Origin: Candidatus Kuenenia stuttgartensis
Lineage (GTDB): Bacteria > Planctomycetota > Planctomycetia > Isosphaerales > Isosphaeraceae
Direction of reading: 5' to 3'
Length of the DNA stretch: 64,000 nucleotides
Assembly: GCA_945865635.1 (NCBI GenBank)
Contig: CAMBEP010000013.1
Coordinates: forward strand, 1-64,000
The stretch's first letter is position 1. The number at the start of each line of letters is the position of its first letter. The notes under the pieces were generated by a model that worked only from the letters and a program-made list of their open reading frames with translations, had not been told where the DNA came from and made no database searches. The position numbers were made by a program, and so were the translations under genes. Positions 1 to 10,246 of this stretch are shown piece by piece.

Positions 1-3000
1 TTGCGGCCGTCGGATAAACCCACATCCCCGCGCTGAAGCCGCCTGTGAAATTATCCAGCCCAGTATTCGGAATTTGATAAAACTGGCTGGAGCCATTGAA
101 GTTGCCAAGGCCTTTTTGATCAGGCAATTCAAAATCAAAGCCTGAGGAAGGCAGGTTCGCCGTTGTCACAGAACCGTCGCCCTGACTATTATAGCCCGAC
201 TCCACATGCACCCTCACCGTGGCCTTACCCAGGTGCACCTCACCGCTACCGGAAAGGTTCATAAAGGTTTTAGCCCAGCTTGGCAGGGTGGCTTTAAGTG
301 TCATGTCAGCTGTGCCGACCATGTCAAAGATCTGGTTGGGGCCATCATACGAAACATAAATCGACGCAGAGCCCAGAGAAATACCCGCCAGACCGATGGT
401 GCTTGTGATGGTGAAGTCAAGACTTTCAAGCTGGCCTCTGCGAATGACCAGCCCTGCGCTGGTACCAGTTGTCCCGTCCGACTTCAAATAAGTGCCGCCC
501 AGAGTAGCCGTGAATTCTGAAATATACAAATTCAACTTGGCAGAGCCGCTCATGGTGAATGTACGGTTGTCATTGCTGTAATCCATCTTCAAGTGGGATT
601 TTGCAAATGTCATTCCGGCAATAGAAAAGTCCGTGTCGATTGACATTTGGAACGATTGCACCACTTCGGTTTTGGTGTTATACACCAAGCCCGGCGTTCC
701 ATCGCCGCCGAGGTTGATATCTACACTGCCAAGTATAGGCAGCCCTATGCTGGCTGTTCCGGTCATGACGAACAATTTTGTTGAATCTGAGTAATTAAAC
801 TTCATCTTCGCCTTGCCCAGCGAATAATCGCCCACGCCCAGCACGCTGGCGTTCACGGTCATGTCGAGGCTTGTCAGGCTGCCGTTGGTAATCACAAGAC
901 CTTTGGTGTCGCCCCCGCCAAATATCACTTCCACTGTGGCCAGAATCGGAATGGTCACAGTGGCTGAACCTGTCAGGGTAAAGACTTTGGTTGATTCGAC
1001 ATAAGTGAAATTTAGGTTTTTCGTGGTGAAGAGAACGCCGCCTACCCTGAAGCCACTGTTGAGCGTCAAGTCCATGCTGACAAAGTTGCCTTTCACCACA
1101 ATCAGGCCTGATGAGAGCTTCGTGCCATCGGCCGCAAACTGCCCCATGGTGATATCCACATAACCCATTCCAGGCATGATCGCCCCGGCACTTCCGCTCA
1201 TGGTGAAGGTTTCTGTATCCATGACATACGTAAAATTCAGGTCTTTCGTATAAATAGCACAGCCGCCGACGAAGAATAATGAATTGATGGTCATGTCAAG
1301 GCTGACGAACTTGTTGTCCTTCACGACCAGGCCGCGGCTGCGGACGGTACCGTCGTCGTCCACCTTGCCCAGAGTCACTTCCACTATTCCAACCGGCATG
1401 ACAGCACCCGCCGTGCCTGACATGGTGAAGATCTTTGTATCTTCCACGTAGGTAAAGTTTAAATTGCGAGTGTAGAGCAAAACGGTGCCAACCTTGATAT
1501 TGGCGTTAACCGTCATGTCGAGGCTGACAAAACTGCCGTCTCGTACGACCAGGCCACGGCTGCGCACAGTGCCGTCTAAGTCCACCTGTCCGAGCGTCAC
1601 GTTTACATTGCCAAGGCTTGGCATGGCCACAGACGCCGTGCCCGACATTGTAAACTCAGCCGTGCTTGCCATATAGGTGAAGTTGAGATTCTTTGTGGCA
1701 AACAAAACCGATCCTGCCCTGAAAGTGCTGTTGATCGTCATGTCGAGGCTGACCAGCGACCCGTCGGTAATGACAAGGCCGTTCCTGGTGGCATTCCCAA
1801 GTGTCACATTTACATTGCCAATGCTTGGCATGGCAGCGCAGGCCGTGCCACGCATGGTGAATGTCTTGGTGGGCTCTGTGTAGGCAAAATTCAAATCTTG
1901 AGTGGTGATCAAAACTGAACCGACACGAATATTACTGTTCAGTGTGAAGTCGAAACTTCGGAACGTGCCGTTGGCAAAAACAAGCCCGTAATTGGTGTCG
2001 TTGCCAAACGTGACATTCACATTGCCGATTTTGGGCAGGTCAACGCCAGCCGTTCCCTTCATCATGAAGGTTTCATTTGAGTTGAAATAAACAACATTCA
2101 GGTCTTTGGTGTAGAACTTCATTCTCCCGGCTGTGAAATTGCTGTTCACCGTCAAGTCCAGGCTTTTGAAATTTCCGTTGGTAATCACCAGGCCACGATT
2201 AATAATCGTTCCATTGGCCGCAGTTTTACCGAATATCACTTCAATATTGCCTAAGCTTCCCATCGCTAAGTTAGCCGCGCCTGTCATAGCAAACGACGAG
2301 TTGGCTTTCACATAATAAATATTCAGATTCTTGGTCGTAAAACTTAATCTCCCAGCCGTGAAATTGCTGTTGACCGTCATGTCAAGGCTGGAGAGATCGC
2401 CATTGGTAATCACCAGGCCGTCTCGGGTTGCATTTCCAAAAGTCACCAGGAGGTCGCCCACGCTTGGCATGTTGACAGACGCCGTGCCTTTCATGCTGAA
2501 ATTACTACTGGCTGCGACATAATTAAAATTCAGGTTCGTTGTTTTAATACTGACGCCGCCAACACTCAGGTTGGAATTCACCGTCATATCCAGACTTGTC
2601 AGGCTGCCGTTGGTCACCACCAGGCCATAGTTCGTGGTGTTGCCAAATGTTACGCTCAGATTGCCGACCGATGTAACGCTAACGCACGAAGTGCCCTTCA
2701 TGGCAAAGAAATTCTTCGCTGAGTCATAAGCAAATGTCAGGTTGCTGGCCTTGAACGTCAATCCACCTGCGGTGATATTCGAGTTGACGGTCATATCCAG
2801 ACTTTTCAGGCTGCCTGCACTGATCACCAGCCCCTTGGTGGCATTTCCAGCCGACGTGCTACAGCCAAATCCAACAGAAATGGTGCCAAGTGAGGTGATC
2901 GTGGCGTTGGCCAGGCCCGTCATCGAGAATTGGGCTGCAACGTTCGTAATTGTATTTGCTGACGTGTAAAGCAGCCTCAAATTGCTCGTTGTAAATGTCT

Positions 3001-6000
3001 GGCTGGCAACTGTAATATTGGAATTGACGGTCATGTCAAGCAACGACAGGCTGCCACTTGTAATGACAAGCCCGCGGCTCATGTTATTATTATTTGAGTC
3101 TTTCTTGCCAAACTGCACGGCAATATTTCCGATGCCCGATACGCTGGCAGATGTGTTGCCTGTCAGTGTGTAAATGCTGTTGGCCGTGTCACCAGTAATA
3201 ATCATATTTGTGGTGTTGAAGGTAACGCCCGCAAGTGCCAGATTTGAAGAGACCGTCATGTTCAGGCTTTTCATGGCCCCATTGGCAATTACAAGACCGT
3301 TTGAGCCTGTACCACCAAAATAAACATTGACATTCCCAAGCCCGGTGGCCGTGAAACTGCTGCCACCGGTGAGTGAAAAAGTATCATTGGCCGTGTTTAC
3401 GGAAAATGTCAGATTATTCGTTGTAAATGAAACGCTGCCGACGGAAAGATTTCCGGTCACCGTAGCGTTCAGTGTGGTCAGCACTCCATTGGTCACCTCA
3501 AGACCCGTTGTCGAACCGCTCCCAAACCCAACACTGAGGGAACCAATGCTCGGCATATTCAGGGAGGCGTTACCCTTCATCGTGAACTTGTTTGTAATTG
3601 TATTCGCCGTAATATTCAGGCCAACCGTCTGGAATGTCGAACCGGCGACAGAGAGGTTGCTGTTGACCGTCATGTTGACACTGGTCAATGAACCGTTGGT
3701 AATAATAAGCCCTGTTGCGTTGGCCCCACCAAAAATGACACTCAGAGTACCAATCTTGGGCTGACTGAGCGTCGCATTACCCGTCATGGTGAATGTGTTG
3801 GCCGAACTGTTCACCTTCATGTTCAGGCTATTGGCGGTAAATTTGGTACTTAAAATCGAGACATTGCCACTGACAGTCACGTTCATGCTGGTCAGGGTGC
3901 TGTTGGTCACGACAAGGCCAGTCGAATTGGCTCCGCCAAAGATCACGCTGATATAGCCAACGCTCGGAACCGTCAGACTGCTGTTGCCCGTCATGGTGAA
4001 GGCGTTGGTCGACGTATTGGCGGTGATCCTCAGGCCAATGGTAGAGAAAGTCGAGCCAGCCACAGTGAGGTTGCTGTTGACGGTCATGTTGACACTGGTC
4101 AGCGAACCGTTCGTCAGAACCATGCCCGTAGAATTGGCTCCGCCGAAGATCACGCTCAGGTTGCCCATGCTTGGCACCGACATCGTGGCGTTACCGGTCA
4201 TGGTGAACGTATTCACCGCTGCATTCGCCGTCAGGTTCAGGCTATTGGCCGTGATGTTGGTGCCAAGAATTGAAACGTTTCCACTGACCGTCACGTTCAT
4301 GCTGGTCAGGATGCTGTTGGTCACCACTAATCCGGTCGAATTGGCTCCGCCAAAGATCACGCTGATATAGCCAACACTCGGAACCGTCAGGCTGCTGTTG
4401 CCCGTCATGGTGAACGCGTTGGTCGACGTATTGGCGGTGATCCTCAGGCCAATGGTAGAGAAAGTCGAGCCAGCCACAGTGAGGTTGCTGTTGACGGTCA
4501 TGTTGACACTGGTCAGCGAACCGTTCGTCAGAACCATTCCTGTCGAATTGGCTCCGCCGAAGATCACGCTCAGGTTGCCCATGCTTGGCACCGACATCGT
4601 GGCGTTACCGGTCATGGTGAACGTATTCACCGCTGCATTCGCTGTCAGGTTCAGACTATTGGCCGTGATGTTGGTGCCAAGAATTGAGACATTGCCACTG
4701 ACCGTCACGTTCATGCTGGTCAGGGTGCTGTTGGTCACCACTAATCCGGTCGAATTGGCTCCGCCAAAGATCACGCTGATATAGCCAACGCTCGGAACCG
4801 TCAGGCTGCTGTTGCCCGTCATGGTGAACGCGTTGGTCGACGTATTGGCGGTGATCCTCAGGCCAATGGTAGAGAAAGTCGAGCCAGCCACAGTGAGGTT
4901 GCTGTTGACGGTCATGTTGGCACTGGTCACTGTGCCATTCGTCGCAATCATGCCAGACGAGTTACCACCACCAAAAATGACATTGAGATTGCCCATATTT
5001 GGGACAGAAAGTGAAGCATTTCCTTTTACGGTGAAAGTATTGGCTACAGAATTGGCTGTTAGATTGAGGCTATTGGCGGTAAAGTTCGTGCTTAGAATGG
5101 ATAGATTACCGCTGAAAGTTGAATTAAAACTAGTCAATGCACCATTGGCGATGACCATGCCGGGGTTGGCCGAATCGCCGAGAACAATGCTCAGGTTGTT
5201 GCTGCCGAATCTGAAACTTGCGTTGCCATAAACAGAAAACTTCTCAGGACTTGACGTGTAAATCATCGTGAGGCTATTCGCCGTGAGATTAGCACCGGCC
5301 ACCGTCATATTCGTCGTCGCCGAAGCGTTAAGATCGGCGAGTGCCCCATTCGAAATCACCATGCCGGGGTTGGAGGAATTGCCGAGAATCAGGCTCAGAT
5401 TTCGGCCCGTACCAAAATCTAAGCCAGCACTTCCATAAATTGTAAATCTCTGGGATGGTGTTGAAACATACGTCAGCCCCAGCCCGATGGCCGTGAAGTT
5501 CGCCCCGGCAAAGCTGGTGGAGATATTCCCCGATGCGTTCAGGCTGGAAAGCGATCCATTCGAAATCACCACGCCCGGGCTGGTCTGGTTGCCCATCGCC
5601 AGAGTCATGATACTCGAAGAACCAAACGCCAGACTTCCATTTCCGCTGATGGTATATTGGCTTAAACTGCTGTTATAATTCAGCCGTAACAGGTTTGCCG
5701 TCAGGTTGGCGCCCGCCATCGTGGCATTGACCGTAGCCGCTGCGTCAAAACTTGTCAGGCTTCCGTCTGTGACCACCAGACCCTGACTGCCTACGGTCGA
5801 GTTGCCCAAGTTCACAACAACGTTGCCAAACCCTGTGACGTTGGCTGAACCTTGCCCAGTTACCGTAAAGACATTCGATGAAGGTGTGTAAACACCGGTT
5901 AGATCCGAAGCCGTAAACGTGGTCCCGCCAAGCGTGAAATTATTGCTCAGCGATGCAGTCACCCCTGTTAATGAAAATCCAGACGCGGTCACATTCACCG

Positions 6001-9000
6001 TATTCGTGCCATTTACAGCCAAATTCAGGCCGCCTGGCAAAGCCACTGAGCCTTGAAGCTGCAAAACCGCGTTGCCGTTGTCGCCTGTCAGGCTGAAGCC
6101 AAGGCTGTCAAGCGTGAAACCGACACCCGCCACGGTCACGGTCGATCCGGCAAGGCCTGCAATTTTGCCATTCACCAGGTCGGTGATACTGCCCGAAGTG
6201 ATCCCACCGCTGACCAGAGTCACATTCGAAGTCAACGCGGCTGCTTTAATTTCACCTGAGGCAGAAAAGAGTAATGTGCTGGTGTTAATACTGACATTAC
6301 CAGTCAATTGCAACAGCTTGTAGAAACTTGTCCCGATGGCAGGTATAAATCCAAGATAAACCGAGCCGTTTGCCGAATAGGTGCTGCCGGAAACCTGGAA
6401 ACCGGCATCGTTGCGGAATTCGAGCCCTCCTACGTCCACTAATAGTGGGCTTGAGTTAGGATCATTAGTCGTAATCACACCGGTAGCATTCAGAGTATAG
6501 CTGCCCTGAGTAAACGTATGGCTTGAATTGGAAACTATGCCAGTGATTGTATTATTGGAAACCAGACTGATGTTTGAACCCCAGGTTACAGAACTGGCCA
6601 AAGTGATATTTCCGGTCGTGCTGCTGCCAATGGTCAGGTTCCCTGCGGTGATGTTGTTGAGTTCAGCCTGAGTCAAACCAAGATTAGACACACTGTCAGC
6701 CCCGCCCAGGTTCACTCCAGCTCCAAGTGTCTGAATCAGCACATTCCCCGCCGTGGTGGCGTTGACTGTGCCAACCAGATTCAGGCTGTTGGCCGTGAGG
6801 GTGATCAGGCCGCCGTTGGAATAAACTTTGGATCCTGCATCGAATAAAATGAACCCGACACCGGTACTAAGATTGCCCGGGGTGCTGCCGGTGATCGTCA
6901 CATGGCCCGCGCCCGTGGCCGAGATGTTGGCGGATGACTCCAAAACAACGCCCTTGGTCCCCGACCCCGTGCCGCACGAGGTGCCGTTGACCGTGAGCGA
7001 GCCTGAGCTGGTCGTGACGCAGGAGTTGCCGTACACAACGATACCGCTGGCGGAATCCGTCCCATTCGCCGCGGTGCCGGTAACCGTAACATTACCCGCG
7101 CCGGTGGCCGAGATGTTGGCGGAGTCACCCAGCCAAACGCCCGTGGAATACGACCCCGTGCCGTTCGAGGTGCCGTTGAGCGTGAGCGAGCCTGAGCTGG
7201 TCGTGACTTTTGCGGAACTGTAAAACTGGATGCCCCAAGCGTGATTCGTCCCACAAGCCGCGGTGCCGGTGATCGTCACATTGCCCGCGCCGGTGGCCGA
7301 GATATTGGCGGATGATTGCAGAACAACGCCCAAGGAATAGGTCCCCGTGCCGCACGAGGTGCCGTTGACCGTGAGCGAGCCGGAGTTGGTGGTGATGGTG
7401 GCGCCGGTTGCAAAAACGCCATAGGCGTTATTCGTAGATCCATTCCCGCTCATGCCCGTGATCGCCACACATCCCGATCCGCCCGCCTGCACCTTGGATG
7501 ATGTCAGATTAACCCCGGCGTTGACCGTATTCAACCCACCCCGCCCGTCGATTGTGATATTACCGCTCGTGGTGTTCACATTCGCCGCGGCACCGCTGAT
7601 CTGCACTCCATCAAACGTGCCCGTCTGATAGCTGCCATTATTGCCCGTCAGAGAGATATCGCCCGCCTCGGTGGTGATGTTCCCCGTGACCACGATATTC
7701 CGGCTCGTCAGGCGGATTCCGCCTGTTCCGGTGGTGGAAAGTGGAAAGCCGACGGCAATATTATTGGTCGTATTGCTTGTGATCAGAGCCAGGCTGCCGT
7801 TGGCTGGCCGGCTGATGTTCGCTGTTACAGCAATATTGCCTGTGCTGCTGCTGCCGATCGTCAGCAGGCTGGCCGTAATCTGGTTGAGTTCTGTTTGGGA
7901 TAGGCCCAGATTGGCTAAGGTGTCGGTGCCGTCGCCCAGGTTCACGCCTGATCCAAGCGTCTGGATCAGCACATTGCCCGCCGAGGTGGCGTTAACCGTG
8001 CCTGTCAGGTTCATAATGTTGGCCGTGAGGGTGATCAGGCCGCCGTTGGAATAAACTTTGGATCCTGCATCGAATAAAATGAACCCGACACCGGTACTAA
8101 GATTGCCCGGAGTGCTGCCGGTGATCGTCACATGGCCCGCGCCCGTGGCCGAGATGTTGGCGGATGACTCCAAAACAACGCCCTTGGTCCCCGACCCCGT
8201 GCCGCACGAGGTGCCGTTGACCGTGAGCGAGCCTGAGCTGGTCGTGACGTTGGATTTGTTTACATTGACACCCTTGATGTTATTCGTCCCATTCGCTGTC
8301 CCGGTGATCGTCACATGGCCCGCGCCAGTGGCCGAAATGTCAGTTGAGTTCAGATAAACGCCGGAAGAATAAATCCCCGTGGCACACGAGGTGCCGTTGA
8401 CCGTGAGCGAGCCTGAGTTGGTCGTAACGGTGGATGTGCTCGCAGAAAAACCGCCGGCGTAAGTTGTCCCATTCGCCACGGTGCCGGTGATCGTCACATT
8501 GCCCGCGCCAGTGGCCGAGATGTTGGCGGATGAAAACAGATAAACGCCCCTGTTAAAAGACGCCGTGCCGCACGAGGTACCGTTGACCGTGAGCGAGCCG
8601 GAGTTGGTCGTGACGGTGGATGCGTATACATAGATGCCGCAGGCGGAACTCGTCCCATTCGCCGCGGTGCCGGTGATCGTCACATTGCCCGAGCCGGTGG
8701 CCGAGATGGTGGCGTTCGTTTTCAGGTAAACGCCCTTGGAATGATTCCCTGTGCCGCACGAGGTGCCATTGACCGTGAGCGAGCCGGAGTTGGTTGTGAC
8801 TTTGGATCCGGATACATATATGCCGCAGGCGTTATCCGTCCCACACGCCGCGGTGCCGGTGATCGTCACATGGCCCGCGCCCTTGGCCGAGATATTGGCG
8901 GATGAAATCAGATAAACGCCCTTGGTACCCGTCCCCGTGCCGCACGAGGTGCCGTTGACCGTGAGCGAGCCTGAGCTGGTCGTGACGCAGGAGTTGCCGT

Positions 9001-10246
9001 ACACAACGATACCGCTGGCGGAATCCGTCCCATTCGCCGCGGTGCCGGTGATCGTCACATTGCCCGCACCGGTGGCCGAGATGTTGGCGGAGTCACCCAG
9101 CCAAACGCCCGTGGAATACGACCCCGTGCCGTTCGAGGTGCCGTTGAGCGTGAGCGAGCCTGAGCTGGTCGTGACTTTTGCGAAACTGTAAAACTGGATG
9201 CCCCAAGCGTGATTCGTCCCACAAGCCGCGGTGCCGGTGATCGTCACATTGCCCGTGCCGGTGGCCGAGATATTGGTGGATGATTGCAGAACAACGCCCA
9301 AGGAATAGGTCCCCGTGCCGCACGAGGTGCCGTTGACCGTGAGCGAGCCGGAGCTGGTGGTGATGGTGGCGCCGGTTGCAAAAACGCCATAGGCGTTATT
9401 CGTGGATCCATTCCCGCTCATGCCCGTGATCGTCACACATCCCGATCCGCCCGCTTGAACCTTGGATGATGTCAGATTCACCCCGGCATAGACCGTATTC
9501 AACCCACCCCGCCCATCAATCACAATACTACCGCCTGTCGTGTTGACATTCACGGCTGAACCGCTGATCTGCACTCCATCAAACGTGCCCGTCTGATAGC
9601 TGCCATTGTTACCTGTCAAAGAGATATTGCCTGATTCGCTGGTAACATTCCCCGTGACCACGATATTCCGGCCCGTCAGGCGGATGGAACCTGTACTATT
9701 GGCAGAAGTCCGATTCGAAACGGTGATCTGGTTTCCTGCTGTGGTCAGGTTCAGATTGCTCCCATTGATAAACGAAGTGGCATTGGCCACCGTGATCGCG
9801 CCTGAACTGGTGTTGGAGAAATTGACCGTCAGGTTGTCCACGAAATTGCCTGTGGACGATCCAAAATAAAACGCTGAACCTGAGTTGGCCGCATCGCTTG
9901 AGATCAGAATCTGGTTGATGTTGGCCGTGGAGTTCACAAACAGATTCGTGCCGGTATTGCCGACAGCCGATGACGACGTACCGCTCCAGGTGCCGGTGGT
10001 GGCGATCGTATAGTTGCCCGCATCTGACGTGGAAACGATCGAGAGCGTTTCGCTGTTCTGGTTGGTCACAACGGTCAGTAAACCCGTACCGCTGTTGTAA
10101 TTAAACGTGGCCAGAAGTTGGCGCTTTTCGAGCCCTTCAAAGAAGTCGCTGCCGCTGAGCAGGCTGGCCCGCGACGCACGCAATACAGAAGCGTTGCGGC
10201 GATTGGTGGAACGAAGCATCGAGCGAAACATGGAGCGGATTTTCAT
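1..10246 (-). CDS. giant repetitive surface protein (5' part, truncated by window edge)
   Basis: The reading frame opens with ATG at 10246 and, checked in several stretches, stays open to base 1, giving at least 3415 codons. The N-terminus is basic and carries LEKRQLLA near residue 39, the planctomycete relative of the LEPRxLLS extracellular motif. Residues about 215-1180 hold filamentous-haemagglutinin-like beta-strand repeats (units such as GNVTITGTA and SGSLTVNGTS). Residues about 1300-3350 hold roughly 25 units of about 69 residues built on NLTYVDSTKVFTMSGTA-like strands followed by GLVVTNGSLTSLDMTV. At the left edge the frame reads LDNFTGGFSAGMWVYPTA, the start of a LamG/concanavalin-A-like domain. 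Composition is rich in T, N, S, G and V. I infer a secreted, beta-solenoid, probably adhesive or matrix protein. No catalytic motif is seen. Export route and C-terminus lie outside the window. Confidence 0.88.
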   Translation of the reverse strand, partial: MKIRSMFRSMLRSTNRRNASVLRASRASLLSGSDFFEGLEKRQLLATFNYNSGTGLLTVVTNQNSETLSIVSTSDAGNYTIATTGTWSGTSSSAVGNTGTNLFVNSTANINQILISSDAANSGSAFYFGSSTGNFVDNLTVNFSNTSSGAITVANATSFINGSNLNLTTAGNQITVSNRTSANSTGSIRLTGRNIVVTGNVTSESGNISLTGNNGSYQTGTFDGVQISGSAVNVNTTGGSIVIDGRGGLNTVYAGVNLTSSKVQAGGSGCVTITGMSGNGSTNNAYGVFATGATITTSSGSLTVNGTSCGTGTYSLGVVLQSSTNISATGTGNVTITGTAACGTNHAWGIQFYSFAKVTTSSGSLTLNGTSNGTGSYSTGVWLGDSANISATGAGNVTITGTAANGTDSASGIVVYGNSCVTTSSGSLTVNGTSCGTGTGTKGVYLISSANISAKGAGHVTITGTAACGTDNACGIYVSGSKVTTNSGSLTVNGTSCGTGNHSKGVYLKTNATISATGSGNVTITGTAANGTSSACGIYVYASTVTTNSGSLTVNGTSCGTASFNRGVYLFSSANISATGAGNVTITGTVANGTTYAGGFSASTSTVTTNSGSLTVNGTSCATGIYSSGVYLNSTDISATGAGHVTITGTANGTNNIKGVNVNKSNVTTSSGSLTVNGTSCGTGSGTKGVVLESSANISATGAGHVTITGSTPGNLSTGVGFILFDAGSKVYSNGGLITLTANIMNLTGTVNATSAGNVLIQTLGSGVNLGDGTDTLANLGLSQTELNQITASLLTIGSSSTGNIAVTANISRPANGSLALITSNTTNNIAVGFPLSTTGTGGIRLTSRNIVVTGNITTEAGDISLTGNNGSYQTGTFDGVQISGAAANVNTTSGNITIDGRGGLNTVNAGVNLTSSKVQAGGSGCVAITGMSGNGSTNNAYGVFATGATITTNSGSLTVNGTSCGTGTYSLGVVLQSSANISATGAGNVTITGTAACGTNHAWGIQFYSSAKVTTSSGSLTLNGTSNGTGSYSTGVWLGDSANISATGAGNVTVTGTAANGTDSASGIVVYGNSCVTTSSGSLTVNGTSCGTGSGTKGVVLESSANISATGAGHVTITGSTPGNLSTGVGFILFDAGSKVYSNGGLITLTANSLNLVGTVNATTAGNVLIQTLGAGVNLGGADSVSNLGLTQAELNNITAGNLTIGSSTTGNITLASSVTWGSNISLVSNNTITGIVSNSSHTFTQGSYTLNATGVITTNDPNSSPLLVDVGGLEFRNDAGFQVSGSTYSANGSVYLGFIPAIGTSFYKLLQLTGNVSINTSTLLFSASGEIKAAALTSNVTLVSGGITSGSITDLVNGKIAGLAGSTVTVAGVGFTLDSLGFSLTGDNGNAVLQLQGSVALPGGLNLAVNGTNTVNVTASGFSLTGVTASLSNNFTLGGTTFTASDLTGVYTPSSNVFTVTGQGSANVTGFGNVVVNLGNSTVGSQGLVVTDGSLTSFDAAATVNATMAGANLTANLLRLNYNSSLSQYTISGNGSLAFGSSSIMTLAMGNQTSPGVVISNGSLSSLNASGNISTSFAGANFTAIGLGLTYVSTPSQRFTIYGSAGLDFGTGRNLSLILGNSSNPGMVISNGALADLNASATTNMTVAGANLTANSLTMIYTSSPEKFSVYGNASFRFGSNNLSIVLGDSANPGMVIANGALTSFNSTFSGNLSILSTNFTANSLNLTANSVANTFTVKGNASLSVPNMGNLNVIFGGGNSSGMIATNGTVTSANMTVNSNLTVAGSTFSTIGLRITANTSTNAFTMTGNSSLTVPSVGYISVIFGGANSTGLVVTNSTLTSMNVTVSGNVSILGTNITANSLNLTANAAVNTFTMTGNATMSVPSMGNLSVIFGGANSTGMVLTNGSLTSVNMTVNSNLTVAGSTFSTIGLRITANTSTNAFTMTGNSSLTVPSVGYISVIFGGANSTGLVVTNSILTSMNVTVSGNVSILGTNITANSLNLTANAAVNTFTMTGNATMSVPSMGNLSVIFGGANSTGMVLTNGSLTSVNMTVNSNLTVAGSTFSTIGLRITANTSTNAFTMTGNSSLTVPSVGYISVIFGGANSTGLVVTNSTLTSMNVTVSGNVSILSTKFTANSLNMKVNSSANTFTMTGNATLSQPKIGTLSVIFGGANATGLIITNGSLTSVNMTVNSNLSVAGSTFQTVGLNITANTITNKFTMKGNASLNMPSIGSLSVGFGSGSTTGLEVTNGVLTTLNATVTGNLSVGSVSFTTNNLTFSVNTANDTFSLTGGSSFTATGLGNVNVYFGGTGSNGLVIANGAMKSLNMTVSSNLALAGVTFNTTNMIITGDTANSIYTLTGNTSASVSGIGNIAVQFGKKDSNNNNMSRGLVITSGSLSLLDMTVNSNITVASQTFTTSNLRLLYTSANTITNVAAQFSMTGLANATITSLGTISVGFGCSTSAGNATKGLVISAGSLKSLDMTVNSNITAGGLTFKASNLTFAYDSAKNFFAMKGTSCVSVTSVGNLSVTFGNTTNYGLVVTNGSLTSLDMTVNSNLSVGGVSIKTTNLNFNYVAASSNFSMKGTASVNMPSVGDLLVTFGNATRDGLVITNGDLSSLDMTVNSNFTAGRLSFTTKNLNIYYVKANSSFAMTGAANLAMGSLGNIEVIFGKTAANGTIINRGLVITNGNFKSLDLTVNSNFTAGRMKFYTKDLNVVYFNSNETFMMKGTAGVDLPKIGNVNVTFGNDTNYGLVFANGTFRSFDFTLNSNIRVGSVLITTQDLNFAYTEPTKTFTMRGTACAAMPSIGNVNVTLGNATRNGLVITDGSLVSLDMTINSTFRAGSVLFATKNLNFTYMASTAEFTMSGTASVAMPSLGNVNVTLGQVDLDGTVRSRGLVVRDGSFVSLDMTVNANIKVGTVLLYTRNLNFTYVEDTKIFTMSGTAGAVMPVGIVEVTLGKVDDDGTVRSRGLVVKDNKFVSLDMTINSLFFVGGCAIYTKDLNFTYVMDTETFTMSGSAGAIMPGMGYVDITMGQFAADGTKLSSGLIVVKGNFVSMDLTLNSGFRVGGVLFTTKNLNFTYVESTKVFTLTGSATVTIPILATVEVIFGGGDTKGLVITNGSLTSLDMTVNASVLGVGDYSLGKAKMKFNYSDSTKLFVMTGTASIGLPILGSVDINLGGDGTPGLVYNTKTEVVQSFQMSIDTDFSIAGMTFAKSHLKMDYSNDNRTFTMSGSAKLNLYISEFTATLGGTYLKSDGTTGTSAGLVIRRGQLESLDFTITSTIGLAGISLGSASIYVSYDGPNQIFDMVGTADMTLKATLPSWAKTFMNLSGSGEVHLGKATVRVHVESGYNSQGDGSVTTANLPSSGFDFELPDQKGLGNFNGSSQFYQIPNTGLDNFTGGFSAGMWVYPTAA
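3840..4920. repeat. 414-bp near-identical tandem repeat inside the giant surface gene
   Basis: Two full copies (about 3984-4397 and 4398-4811) and partial copies on both sides repeat with exact 414-bp spacing. This equals 138 codons, or two 69-residue units. The copies differ by only a few bases, whereas neighbouring units share only protein-level similarity. The period is a multiple of three, so copy-number change keeps the frame. Confidence 0.9.
6789..7560. repeat. long direct repeat, left copy (partners at 8019-8245 and 8908-9528)
   Basis: The part from about 6789 to 7015 recurs almost unchanged 1230 bp to the right (8019-8245). The part from about 6940 to 7560 recurs 1968 bp to the right (8908-9528). 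Both spacings are multiples of three. These are intragenic block duplications of the haemagglutinin-like section of the giant gene. Confidence 0.85.
8019..9528. repeat. long direct repeat, right copies
   Basis: Contains the partners of the 6789-7560 block, at 8019-8245 (offset 1230) and 8908-9528 (offset 1968). The stretch between them (about 8246-8907) is filled with further, more diverged units of the same 100-130 bp theme, so the section grew by repeated unequal exchange. Confidence 0.8.

Noticed and set aside
3840-4920. Possible CRISPR array because of regular repeats
   Set aside because: The repeats are 414 bp, coding and lack unique short spacers; they are internal protein repeats.
3327-5231. 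Plus-strand open frames of 128-145 codons repeated every 414 bp
   Set aside because: They are antisense shadows of the giant minus-strand gene, all in one frame with biased composition; no ribosome sites.
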